Source: Paulinella micropora
Lineage: Eukaryota > Cercozoa > Imbricatea > Euglyphida > Paulinellidae
Reading direction: 5' to 3'
Assembly (NCBI GenBank): GCA_019918135.1
Contig: WBZZ01002188.1
Span: 98,501-162,500, forward strand
DNA length: 64,000 nt
Each line of letters starts with the position of its first letter. Position 1 is the stretch's first letter. Below the pieces are notes generated by a model that saw only the letters and a list, made by a program, of their open reading frames with translations, did no database searches and had not been told where the DNA came from. Shown here piece after piece: positions 30,871 through 40,575 of this stretch. The translations under genes were made by a program, and so were the position numbers.

Positions 30871-31686
30871 CTATCTAGATTCTAGCAAATTGAAAAATGA
30901 GGTAAATAAATTAAAGTAATTCGTTTCCCTATAAATCAACAAAGTCATAACAATGCCGAGGCCGTTGAGGTTAATGGCTTGGTCGTTTTCGTCGGTTAAG
31001 TAAAACCGATACACATTGCTTGAACTTGTAGATAGTCGTTTTCCGTATTCACTACCAGAGCTGTCGTAGATAACAGAGCCGAACGGTATTTCATTCGCTG
31101 TGTATATTTCTTGGAGCACGTGGTTATCACCTTCGCCTACTAAATCCGACTGTAGATACAATGTTTTTTCGCCCGTCAAGATTATGACATTTGGTGACCT
31201 CAGTGTATTATTAGCGAAGAAATAAGTAGAGGACCGCTCAAACCCCATAATTTCGTGGATGCGAGTTTCGTCGTCAAATACAAACCGCGGTTGAATGTTA
31301 ATGGGATTGTTCGCTACGGTAAACAGTAGCTTGCCGTCTTCTGGGTCAGTGTTGGTGTTGTTGCTTGTTATTTTGTATGTGTAGTCGTTGGGACTTTCTG
31401 CGGTTAGCACCTCGGCCAGCTTATTTTTTAGGTTGTTCACTGTGTAGTTGCCCTCGGGTATCGTAATGACCGCCTCATTACCGTTCTCACTCAGAGTAAA
31501 AGTGTTGTAAGGACTTGCCACAGAGTAATACGACTTCGGCACATAGATATGAAGAATTTTACAATGTGTTGGATTGTCTAGCGATTTCATATTGACTTCA
31601 CAACTAAAATCTGAATCTGTGCCGTTTATCCGATTTTTGCTGTTAATATAGTAAATACCACTCGCACGACCACCTTTATACTCCAT
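30871..31686 (-). CDS. Penton (minor capsid) protein
   Basis: Single jelly-roll protein expected at the fivefold vertices. 271 residues from ATG 31,686 (MEYKGG). A longer frame starting at a TTG is rejected because the AATATAG element sits only 2 bases before this ATG, inside the longer frame. Residues 8-60 show the typical opening: a YYINSKNR motif, an F-x-C-x-V strand, a switch to IYVPKSYYSV and N-x-F-x-L-x-E. An IPEGNYTVNNLKNKL segment follows. The downstream neighbour is the major capsid gene, 84 bp away, on the same strand. Confidence 0.8.
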   Translation of the reverse strand: MEYKGGRASGIYYINSKNRINGTDSDFSCEVNMKSLDNPTHCKILHIYVPKSYYSVASPYNTFTLSENGNEAVITIPEGNYTVNNLKNKLAEVLTAESPNDYTYKITSNNTNTDPEDGKLLFTVANNPINIQPRFVFDDETRIHEIMGFERSSTYFFANNTLRSPNVIILTGEKTLYLQSDLVGEGDNHVLQEIYTANEIPFGSVIYDSSGSEYGKRLSTSSSNVYRFYLTDENDQAINLNGLGIVMTLLIYRETNYFNLFTSFFNLLESR

Positions 31687-31823
31687 TGCTATATTATGCA
31701 AATAATTTTTGGATATCTTCAAATTATATAAACTATTAATGTAATTTATATGTTTGTTTGTTTTTTCGTGCCTATTCTTTTTGACTTGAGTTAAGCAAGT
31801 TCCACGCTCACATATACATTTTT

Positions 31824-32377
31824 TTACATCCTTTCAACTATTTTATCTCTATTTGCTTTATACCATTCTTTTTTGTAAGCAGAAATATTTTCTTTGTTCG
31901 CTTTGTAGTATGTTCTGGCTTTTTCCTTATCTCTGTTTTTACTCCATTCTTTTTTGTAAGCAGAGATCTTTTCTTTATTATCAATATTATATGTTTTAAC
32001 TCTTTCCAGTATTTTACTTTTATTTTTTCATAGTATTTTCTATGAGTTTCTTTATCCTTTTCTTTTTCTTCAACTCACCATTCTTTCTCAGTTCTTCCTG
32101 CTATTTGCTTATTAACACAATCCATATTTCTAATGTATTCACCTTCTTTTCGGTGTAGTTTCATTTTGCTTTCGCAAGGAAAAAATTCGATCAACTCCAT
32201 GTAAGCATCGTTATGTTTAAGTATTTTGGATGATGATATATTATTTCTTCCTGTTTTATAACCATTTCTATGTTTAGCCATTCTCATTGCCAATGTTTGA
32301 GTTGTTCAACCGATATAAATTTCATTTGTCTGGTGCGACCTGATAGCATAAATCTTTCCTTGTTTGTAGTCGGGCAT
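31824..32377 (-). pseudogene. GIY-YIG nuclease (broken)
   Basis: The start reads KQGKIYAIRSHQTNEIYIG, with the GIY-like KIY and the YIG of a GIY-YIG endonuclease. A TGA directly follows YIG, and then the frame continues (TLAMRMAKHRNGYK, with a conserved Arg and His region). A second in-frame TGA is at 32,075. The C-terminus returns in another frame as two repeats of ISAYKKEWxKxNRDK, the helical tail common in such proteins. GIY-YIG genes are typical selfish or recombination-related passengers in viruses and phages. It lies between penton and protease on -. Three lesions make it a clear pseudogene. Confidence 0.7.
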
Positions 32378-32421
32378 ATTCTTTTATATTCTTTTATATT
32401 CTTTTTTCTTTAATACATAAT

Positions 32422-33990
32422 TCAAATGTATGTATCAAAGCCGTAGCCGTTCTGAGCTTTCAACTCGTCCGCTTCTTTTTCTTTAAGTCTGTATAACCGC
32501 TTGCGAATTTAAAGCGATTTCCCTTAGCTTTTTCTTTAAGAAACCTAATACTGTGCCACCCACAGGTATCTGTCGTGTCGCTTTGGTTTTTGACTTGATT
32601 AACCTTCATAAGCAGGTATGTGCTTGGCTTACTCTTGTCTATAAGTTGTTTCATTTGGTGTAGAAATAGGTCAGTCGGTTTATAGCGGGTCGTAGATTTC
32701 AATAGAGTTGTCTTTGATTAGGTCAACCCAAACAGCAATCCAATGTGAGCCTGGTTGACTAGACTTATCCAAGTTCATAATAAATCCATATTTCTTTCTT
32801 TTTTCCGGCTTCAGTTTGCTTATTTCATCGCTGGCTACTGTCCCCAAATACCAAGTATATTTCATAATGTCGTCTATTTCATCAGTCATTAGCCCGCGAT
32901 AACCTTTCCCCCCTTGTTCTTTGTCGTCTTCTAACGGTGGCATTATTAAGTCTCTCGCATCCTCATCGCCTGCTGGTGGCTGTTCTTCTGGTTCTGGTTG
33001 TGGCGGTGGTTCTTTTTCTTCTGGTTGTGGTTCTGGTTGTGGCTGTTGTTCTTCTTTTCTTTCTGCTGGTGGAAATGGCGGTGGTGCTAAATTTTTTTTT
33101 GCTATTTTCTTTGAAAACCAAGCACCAAACCTAGCCCATCCATCCGCTGGTGTTTTTATTCCGACCGTTGTTTTGTGATTGTAAAGAAACTGTTTCATTG
33201 AACTTTTGTAATTAGACTTATTTTTGCCAGATTTAGCAATCGGGATAATAAATCCTACTTCCGCTAGTTTATTTATTATTTCCTTATTAGTTAGCTTCGG
33301 ATTGACTCTACGATCATCTATCATTTCATTAACAATTTTTTCCCGTTCTATTTGCCTATATTTTGAGTCTTTGGCTTTAATTTCTTTGGTTATATCTTTT
33401 ATTTTGCCAGACTGCGGTGTTTTCGGCCTTTTGGGTGGTGGTGTCGTAGGTATTGTTAAAAGATTTTTAGTTTTCTGGTGTTCTATTAATTCCATATTAA
33501 TCCGTTGTATATTCGCTATTGCCCCCTTCTTTTCTTTTCGTCTTTCCTTCATTTCAGCATCCTCCTTCCTCTCTCTTCTTTTCTTTTCTTCTTCTTTCTC
33601 TTCAAGGTCTTTGATTTCTTTTATTTCCAACCTTTTCTTTTCTTCTTCTATCTCATCCCTTTTCTTCTTTTCCTTTTCTTCCTGCTCGTGTATCAGGTCA
33701 TATTTTTTCTGTAAGTTGTCTTGTATCTGGTTGCGATTCTCGTATTCAAGACGGTCAAATTCGGACTTAACTATTCGCTCTTTTGTGCGACCCCTAGTTT
33801 TTTTACCTCGGGGGTTGTTCATATATTTCAAAAACAGTTTAACGATTTGGACTGTTGAAAGGTCATTCGTTTTCTCACCAAAGTTGAGATATGCTCGTTT
33901 CCTTTTCACTTTAATATATGGTCGGCCATCTTTGGTTCTGTATATCCTCGGCGGTCGTTGTTTAAGTTTCTTCTTTGGCTTACTTCGCAT
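32422..33990 (-). pseudogene. Ulp1/adenovirus-type maturation protease (split by frameshift)
   Basis: Cysteine protease that cleaves virion proteins during maturation. The first frame, 436 codons, has a basic N-terminus, a long Glu/Lys/Arg coiled coil (about residues 95-175), a helical segment, a Pro/Glu/Gln-rich linker and then the protease fold: GSHWIAVWVD with the catalytic His and IEIYDPL with the Asp. The catalytic Cys (TDTCGWHSIRFL) is in another frame from about 32,702, a one-base shift. A further shift in an A-rich run gives a C-terminus ending GYGFDTYI at 32,422. The 350-residue extension before the catalytic domain is long and may be a scaffold or substrate-binding region. TATAATAG-like sequence lies near the start. 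Confidence 0.8.
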
Positions 33991-34055
33991 TACTACTATT
34001 ATATTAGGTTAAAAAAATTAATATAAGATTTTACATTTGCAGAGACTTCGCCTAC

Positions 34056-34367
34056 TTAACGAAACTTAACGGCTCCTCCTCGTTGCTTGCCGTATCCTTG
34101 CTTAGCCGCAGCCATCGCAACCTTACCAGCATATGGCACTCCAATGTCGTTAAGAAAAGTAGCACCCTTTGAAATCAATTGGTTCTTCTTGATAAACCTA
34201 TTAGCATCCAATATTGCTTGTCCTACCTTCTTCCAATTTACTTTCCCACCTGTTTGTTTCTTTTTTCCTTTCTTCTTGTTCTTCGCACCTCCTTTCTGTG
34301 GCATACTGGGATTGTATCCGATGTTATAACCTGATGGACTACTGATAATCACTGGTGAAACTGGCAT
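34056..34367 (-). CDS. Small basic virion protein with GG cleavage-like motifs
   Basis: 103 residues, intact. A hydrophobic N-terminus is followed by QKGGAKNKKKGKKKQTGGK, then a helical VNWKKVGQAILDANRFIKKN and an Ala/Lys-rich segment, and finally KQRGGAVKFR. The Gly-Gly sites after hydrophobic or basic residues resemble sites cut by adenovirus-like proteases, and the protease gene is next to it. A condensed-DNA or core protein role, or an amphipathic membrane-active peptide like adenovirus pVI, is plausible but inferred. TATATATAG touches the start codon. Confidence 0.6.
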   Translation of the reverse strand: MPVSPVIISSPSGYNIGYNPSMPQKGGAKNKKKGKKKQTGGKVNWKKVGQAILDANRFIKKNQLISKGATFLNDIGVPYAGKVAMAAAKQGYGKQRGGAVKFR

Positions 34368-34401
34368 CTATATATAGTTCTAAAAAAAATAAATAATAAA
34401 A

Positions 34402-35224
34402 TTACAAAAACCTTTTGTTGAAATTTTGCCTCAGTTCGTCCGACACAGCATCAACATACAAAAAGTTAAATCTCTCTTTGGCCGCCTCGTGATATTTTTC
34501 AATGAAGTAGTCTAGGTCGTAGCCCATATCAAGATGCTTATAGACGAGTTCAATTTTATCCTGAGACTGACCTGGAAAAATAAGAAGATAGTCTAGCTGC
34601 TTAATCGCCTCGGGTTTCAAATCGTTAAGATACTGCGAGCTCATAATCACCTTTGACTTGTAGTGGCGGTTTTTCTTTAACAGGTCGCCCACGAACTTAT
34701 GCCTTAAACCTGAGCCGAGGTCATCTAACACAAAAACGACTTCTGGTGTAATGTATTTGCTCGGCCTTGGGGTTTTTCGCCTCCCTCTTTTTTCTTTTCG
34801 TCCTCTTTACCAAAATAAAGAAACTTTGGCTTCGGTTCTTCTTAGTGGTCCTGAACAATTTCGCCTTCTTCTTGCTCTTCGTCTGGCTTATTGAGCTTGT
34901 CTAACTCGTAATCAATCACACTGTATCCGTCCGTTTTCAAATATGTGTATATGGCCATTGGGTTTCCCTTCTTCTTGAAGTGCTTCACCATTTCTTTGTA
35001 AATGTGGTCTTTGTGTATCGTGGTGGCTATAATGACAATACGGGTCCTTTTGTCAGTCGTTCGTTTCAGGATTTCAAACACTGCCGTTGTCTTTCCACTC
35101 TTTTTCCTCGCATTGCGAATATGTTGGCATACGGTTCATCAAATAACTTATATCCTTTTGCCAACTTGTCGCCATCTCCATTTTGCTTGACTGGTCTAAC
35201 TCGTATATCATTAATTTTCTCCAT
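34402..35224 (-). pseudogene. FtsK/HerA-type genome packaging ATPase (frameshifted)
   Basis: Motor that would pump element DNA into capsids. From ATG 35,224 the frame runs about 37 codons to NIFAMRGK. One A is missing in an A-run, after which KSGKTT (Walker A) and VFEIL follow in another frame. That frame ends at a TAA (34,842). The last frame holds Walker B, VVFVLDDLGSG, and a conserved C-terminus with VIMSSQYLNDLKPEA. Summed length is about 265 residues, normal for this family. AATATAG lies 2 bases before the ATG, and a gene for a 123-residue protein lies just upstream on the same strand. Confidence 0.8.
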
Positions 35225-35237
35225 CGCTATATTTTCT

Positions 35238-35609
35238 TCAAGCCAAAAATTTTAAACAAATAACAATTCTTCCAGCTAGCTGGTCCGTCTCAATATTACC
35301 GCTGTCTGTTTTAAGCACTTTAAAAGTGTATTGCCCGTCGGTCCAATTAATAATGCCTAAGTTGTAGCTGAGATTTGATATGTTTGCCGTGGTGCTGTCT
35401 GCGAATGTGCCGATAATACCGATGCGGTTCATATAAAGGATTTTCGTTTTCGTCTCGGCCACATTGTTCATATAATGGATAAACTTAACATTCATTCTAG
35501 TTGGTGTAAAGTTCATTTGAATGTTTTTGTCAAATGTCTTGCTACCATTAACCCCTCCTGGAAAATCATTACTCAGAAAAATAATCTTCTGGTATTTATA
35601 GTCTGCCAT
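35238..35609 (-). CDS. Polinton hypothetical protein (123 aa)
   Basis: Intact. Short beta-type strands alternate with polar turns (KIIFLSNDFPGGVNGSKTF, MNVKFIHYMNN, YTFKVLKTDSGNIE). This would suit a small single jelly-roll or cement-type virion protein. No family is recognised. It is 13 bp upstream of the ATPase start and on the same strand, so it probably belongs to the virion gene set; TAAATAG lies about 14 bases before the ATG. Confidence 0.5.
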   Translation of the reverse strand: MADYKYQKIIFLSNDFPGGVNGSKTFDKNIQMNFTPTRMNVKFIHYMNNVAETKTKILYMNRIGIIGTFADSTTANISNLSYNLGIINWTDGQYTFKVLKTDSGNIETDQLAGRIVICLKFLA

Positions 35610-35613
35610 TGTG

Positions 35614-35874
35614 ATGCCCTCTCTATTTACATTTATAAACTTTTTATTAATTAATATTTCTGCTCTGACTGCCTGCGATTTCTATTCGAGATACAGCAAT
35701 AAAAAAAATGAAAGCTGTGCGTGGTGTATTCAAAAAGGTATAGAAACAAAATTTAAATGTGTGTATAAGCCGATGAGTGATTGGTGTGTTAGTTTTGATG
35801 AAGCTATTCCGCTAATCTGTGCTGGTGATGCTTCTTGGTATAAAACTCAACTATACGAGTGTTCACTTCTTTGA
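35614..35874 (+). CDS. Putative secreted Cys-rich protein, PSI-like
   Basis: 86 residues from ATG 35,614. The first 20 form a good signal peptide or signal anchor (PSLFTFINFLLINISALTA). The remainder has seven Cys, arranged C-x3-Y, then CAWC, then K-C-V-Y-x5-W-C, reminiscent of PSI (plexin-semaphorin-integrin) cystine knots. It runs opposite to its neighbours, divergent from the 123-aa ORF, and its end overlaps the fibre gene tail by 12 bp. If real it is the only evident secreted product of the element and could act at the host surface. Function is unknown. Confidence 0.5.
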   Translation: MPSLFTFINFLLINISALTACDFYSRYSNKKNESCAWCIQKGIETKFKCVYKPMSDWCVSFDEAIPLICAGDASWYKTQLYECSLL

Positions 35875-38844
35875 GCTAGAAGGCGAAGGAAGGCAAATCC
35901 CAATCAATAGTGTTAAAATTCCGACATAAGTGTTAGCAACCTCGCACGGAATGTTCTTTTCAGATAACCTCACTATACAAAGGGTGATGATGGCGATAAT
36001 GATACCCATTTGAAACAGATACTTAATAAGTCTGCTGTCGGTCGGTCTGTTTTTTATACAACAACAATTCCAGTTATCCTCCAATTCGTGCTCTACTTTT
36101 TTTTCTTCATTCTTCAACGAAATATCCAAAACACGGTTCTTCAACTCTGGTGTTAGTTCGCCATCTGTCATATCAATGAGTGGAGGTGGTGGGTGTAATC
36201 TAGGGGCATTGGGAGGAAATACAACTGCTCTGATTTCTGCTAATTGGTTGGCTTGGTCTTGTAGTATATTAAGTAAAGTTTTATTTTCTTTTTCTAAATT
36301 AACTACCTTTTCTGATAATTGTTGAATGGCCTTAATTAATGGTGCGATAAACTCTGGATAAGCAATGGTATAACAATAATCGCCAGTATCAACCATTTTG
36401 ACATCTTGTGGTTTGATACATTCTCCTTTCAATTTACATTCTGCTCTTTGCTTTTCACAAGGAACCAAAACAGGATTTTTAGATAAACCCGCAAAGTCTG
36501 ATATATTCAATTCTTGTAGTAGGTCGTCTAATTCCTGTGCTATCATACCCATTCTAAGTGGTGTAGTGTTTTCAATCATACGAAAGCTGACTGGATTTAA
36601 CTTATTAATCAATTCTAAGCCTGGACATTCTTTGATATCTGTTTTTAATCTTCTATCAGAAGAAACATAAACATTTAACGGCACGACTAATTGTCCATCG
36701 TCTCCTCTTAATGACATTTTACAAGCATTTGCTGAATTTTCCCATATAAATCCATTGGTTGAACCATTGGGCACTCTAAATCCAATAGCGTGAGACGAAA
36801 GATCGCCAGTTATTGAAGCAGGGGCTACCCCTCCGTTTAGTGCTTTACCAGACCCAGAACTCGCCATATAAAACCCCCAGTTTGTATCGCCAGTGTCCCA
36901 CATAAAAAGTCCATTATTGCTCCCCCCATCTACTTGATTTTGTATTGATAACCTACTTCCTCCATCTGATACTAACATCGCACTAGCATAAAAGTTACTA
37001 TTAGCAACTAATGACCCACTCCCTTTCGCATAAAAATATACATTTTGATTTCCATCGCTTTCAGCCGCATACATTGAATTATAACCAAAACCAACACCCT
37101 GTGTGCCGTTGCTGTGCCTAAATTCAACACCCGCAGAAGCCTGGCCGAGATTGGCTGAAACATAGAGACCGACAGGGGAGCCGTGAGACCCGCTTCTCGC
37201 CTCCCCCCTTATGTCTGCCGTGCTATTTACAACTGATATTCCCGCATTAGCCGTAATTAATCCGCTGGTTGTTAATGTGGTTCCTGATACCCCAGCATTA
37301 GCCGTAATTAATCCGCTCGCCGTTATGGTTCCAGTAGCCCTTATCGCTCCGCTCGTCGTTAATGAGTATCCTGTGATATTTCTAACATCAGTTATGTCGT
37401 AATTAAATGTTTCATAATCAAAATACAAACTTGCTATACGGGGTTGACTTCTAAATGAAATTCCACCACTCCCAGTCTTATTTACAATAAATATGATATA
37501 TCTAGCAATAGCATTTGAGGCGGGTGTATATGTTTTCGTTGTTTGACTTGCCCAAGCCTGACCTGTCTGTGAATCCCATAAAGTATATGTTATATTGTCC
37601 GCACTTGTTCCTACATACCAAATACTCGGGGTTGTTTCAATAAAGTTAGCAGAAGAAGACCGCACATAGTATGCTTTTATCTTGTATATCGCTCCTAAAT
37701 CTATTTTTATGTATTTGCCTGTGTATGGTGTTCCTCCCCATGTATTTTTGGTTGCTGGCACTCTTGTATATACTCCTGTTGTGTCGTTGTAATATATGGC
37801 CGTCGTCCAATAATCGTTTTGACTAGCATTAAAAGCATAATAAGCGGGGTTGTATTCATTAGAAGCAGAAGCAACAAATGGAGAAGGAGTTGTATTGGTC
37901 GTCATAGCCTGCGGTGCTGTGTATAGAGTAAAAGCAGAAGTCCCGTGTTTTACATCGCCCGTCATTGTTCCACCTGATAAAGCAAGAAAAGCCAGAGACC
38001 CTGTTGAATTCACCCAGTTCGTTCCATTGTATGTGAGTAATTGACCGTTTGCGGGTGTCGTAATAACTACATCGCTGTGAGTGTCTATGCTACCATCCGC
38101 AGACACTTTCGCCTTGTTCGCATCGTGTTCAGTAAATAATGTTGAAACCACTCTACCATTTAATGAGCCTGTATTCGTGATATTTTGACTATTCATATTT
38201 AAGCTACCAGTCATATTGGCTGCTCCATCTAATCTAAGAAATGGAGAGTTCTGGTTTCTCCATTGTCCTGTGCTGTAAATTAGTAATTGATTGTCTGCCG
38301 CAGTTGTAATGATGACATCGCTGTGAGTGTCTATGCTACCGTCGGCGGACACTTTCGCTTTATTCGCATCGTGTTCTGTAAATAAAGTTGAAACAACTCT
38401 ACCATTTAGCGAACCCACATTCGTAATATTTTGGCTATTCATATTTAAGCCACCAGTCATATTGGCTGTTCCATCTAATCTAAGAAAAGGTGAGTTCTGG
38501 TTTCTCCATTGACCTGTTGAATAAATAAGTAGTTGGTTATCTGCCGCAGTTGATATGATAACATCGCTATGTGTGTCTATGCTACCATGTGCTGAGACTT
38601 TTGCTTTGTTCGCATCGTGCTCTGTAAATAAAGTTGAAACAACTCTGCCATTTAGTGAGCCTACATTTGTTATGTTTTGACTATTCGTATTCAATCCACC
38701 AGTCATATTGGCAGTGCCGTCTAATCTAAGAAACGGTGAAGCAACATTTCTCCATTGTCCCGTGCTGTAAATGAGCAATTGATTGTCTACCGCAGTTGAT
38801 ATGATAACATCGCTGTGAGTGTCTATGCTACCATCTGCTGACAT
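35863..38844 (-). pseudogene. Giant fibre protein, C-terminal 993 codons, with S74 chaperone
   Basis: Contains the last four repeats of the shaft, then a discoidin/F5-8-type carbohydrate-binding-like region (about residues 315-480: YWTTAIYYNDTTG, KYIKIDLGAIYKIKAYYV), then a beta-structured spacer. Near residue 727 comes SSDRRLKTDIKE, the start of a peptidase S74 intramolecular chaperone, with LNPVSFRM and MGMIAQELDDLL. In phage fibres this domain trimerises the chain and cuts itself off. The last 150 residues add a Pro-rich segment and two hydrophobic helices (MGIIIAIITLCIV; TYVGILTLLIGIC). This half is open throughout; it is separated from its own N-terminus by a one-base deletion at about 38,850. 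Confidence 0.85.
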
Positions 38845-39355
38845 TTTCGCTTATTCGCATCGTGCTCCGTAAATAAGGTTGAAACAACTCGCCCATTTAG
38901 TGAGCCCACACTCGTAATATTTTGACTATTCATATTTAATCCGCCCGTCATATTGGCAGTGCCGTCTAATCTAAGAAACGGTGAAGCAACATTTCTCGAT
39001 TGCCCAGTGCTATAAATAAGCAATTGATTAATATCTTGTGCTGTTGTTATTATAACATCGCTGTGAGTGTCTATGCTACCATCTGCCGACACTTTCGCTT
39101 TGTTCGCATCGTGTTCCGTAAACAAAGTTGAGACAACCCTACCATTTAGGCAGCCCACATTTGTAATGTTTTGGCTGTTCATATTTAGTGCTCCAGTCAT
39201 ACTGACAGTGCCGTCTAATCTCAGAAAAGGCGATGCCACATTTCTCCATTGGCCTGTTGAGTAAATTAATAATTGATTGTCTGCGGGTGTTCCTGTTATT
39301 ATCACATCGCTATGTGTGTTAATTGAGCCATCCGCGGACACAATGTCATTGTTAG
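38050..39355 (-). repeat. Six tandem 246-bp fibre shaft repeats
   Basis: About six units of 82 codons each. Each has SIDTHSDVIITTA, NQLLIYSTGQWRN, FLRLDGTANMTGGLNMNSQN and GRVVSTLFTEHDANKAKVSA. They differ by a few substitutions, indicating expansion by unequal recombination within coding sequence. Confidence 0.88.
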
Positions 39356-39968
39356 TCTCGTGTTCTGTTATCCAATCATCAACATCTTTTGTATTCAATA
39401 AATTAACTCCTGTTATATTCAAATAACCTCCCATATTAATATTGCCGAATTCATCAAGATTAATAGGGAAACTCTTATTAACCCACGAAATTGAATTATA
39501 TGTTAGATAACTATTCATTGCTATTGGGGCCGTTATGACTACATTGGAGAGTATGTCTATTGACCCTAGGGCGGTATTCCTCCATTTACCATCCACATCG
39601 TTATAAGTTAAGTATTGCCCGACTGTTGGTGCTGATATGTTAGTATCTATCAAATTGTATAAACTGGCTTGGTGTGGGTTGGATGTATTAGAACGGTGTT
39701 GTGTTGAGGCTTTAACTTCGTCGTTGTCCCTAACTCGTTGCTCTGTGTAGTATAAACTGCTTCCTTCTTTGATATCCCCCGTGCTTTTGGTAGCCAATCG
39801 CGTATCAAATCCTCCGTCGGTAAAATAAAGATTTACGGGGTCAGCATCTTCTGGCACCCTATCCGTGTTTAAGCCTGTAATATTAGTGTTCGTTAAGTCT
39901 AAGTTTGCGATTGATAGGCTATCTGTGGAAATTTCATTCAAGCCTAATAAACTTTTGTATTGGCTCAT
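38823..39968 (-). pseudogene. Giant fibre protein, N-terminal 370 codons
   Basis: Start of the fibre, with ATG 39,968 and AATATATAG 8 bases before it. The N-terminus (YKSLLGLNEISTDSLSIANL, then YFTDGGFDTRLATKSTGDIK, YYTEQRVRDNDEV) is typical of shaft-type viral fibres. The last part has the first two copies of the 82-residue shaft repeat. The frame is lost when GCGAAAGTG appears as GCGAAAATG-type sequence with a missing base (38,850), giving a short tail KRKCQQMVA. Joined with the downstream piece the protein would have about 1,370 residues. Confidence 0.85.
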
Positions 39969-40039
39969 TGAACCGCTATATATTTTGGATAATAATTAAT
40001 CCGAATAAAAATTATTTTTGGTTAGATATACAACCGAGA

Positions 40040-40567
40040 ATGCCGAGAGGTAATATAGAGATTGCCATAAAGTACCTTGAAAAAGCGACTATAATGAAGA
40101 AACAGTATGCTAGGCAAAGAAAGATTGAGAGTGCTAAGGAATTACTCGCGGAGGAAGAGGCTAAAAATGTGAAAGAAATGACCAATGACGAAAAAATGGA
40201 CCACATCACTAAGAAGCAGTTGGCTAAGGATATGATTGATAGAAGAGACGGCGAAAAAGGTGAGGAAAGTAGTTCGGATGAGGAGCATATTGAACAGGAC
40301 TTCGTCGAACTCATTGCGGATAAAATATCCAAGATGAAGATTAAGACTAAGCAGAAGAAGGTGAAAAAGAAAATAGCAAAAAAGAAACTGCCCGAATTGG
40401 AGGAAAGCGAGGACAGCGATGATAGCGAGGAGAAGGAGGAAGAAGAGGAAGAGCCTAAGAAAGGTAAAGGTAAGAAATCAAACATATCAGTTAATGTTTA
40501 TAACCAACAACCAGAGAAACCAAAAAAAGAAAACAATGATGTTTCAAAGATATTTTTAAAGTTCTAA
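40040..40567 (+). CDS. Polinton acidic/basic coiled-coil protein (175 aa)
   Basis: The longest frame extends upstream, but ATG 40,040 (MPRGNIEIAIKYLEKATIMK) follows AGATATACAACCGAGA and gives the natural start. The protein is highly charged, with Lys-rich helices, an acidic Glu/Ser/Asp block near residues 120-150 and a Lys-rich tail. No family is recognised. It could be an internal DNA-associated virion protein or a regulator. It is divergent from the fibre gene, with 71 bp between the starts, so the promoter region is shared. Confidence 0.6.
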   Translation: MPRGNIEIAIKYLEKATIMKKQYARQRKIESAKELLAEEEAKNVKEMTNDEKMDHITKKQLAKDMIDRRDGEKGEESSSDEEHIEQDFVELIADKISKMKIKTKQKKVKKKIAKKKLPELEESEDSDDSEEKEEEEEEPKKGKGKKSNISVNVYNQQPEKPKKENNDVSKIFLKF

Positions 40568-40575
40568 TATAGTGT

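Noticed and set aside
30871-31722. Longer penton start at a TTG
   Set aside because: The AATATAG element lies between the TTG and the ATG at 31,686, and the ATG gives the expected N-terminus.
33224-34012. Plus-strand ORF of 262 codons rich in Phe/Ser
   Set aside because: Antisense shadow of the Lys/Glu-rich protease extension.
38050-39355. CRISPR-like direct repeats
   Set aside because: The 246-bp periodicity is a coding repeat in the fibre shaft, with no spacers.
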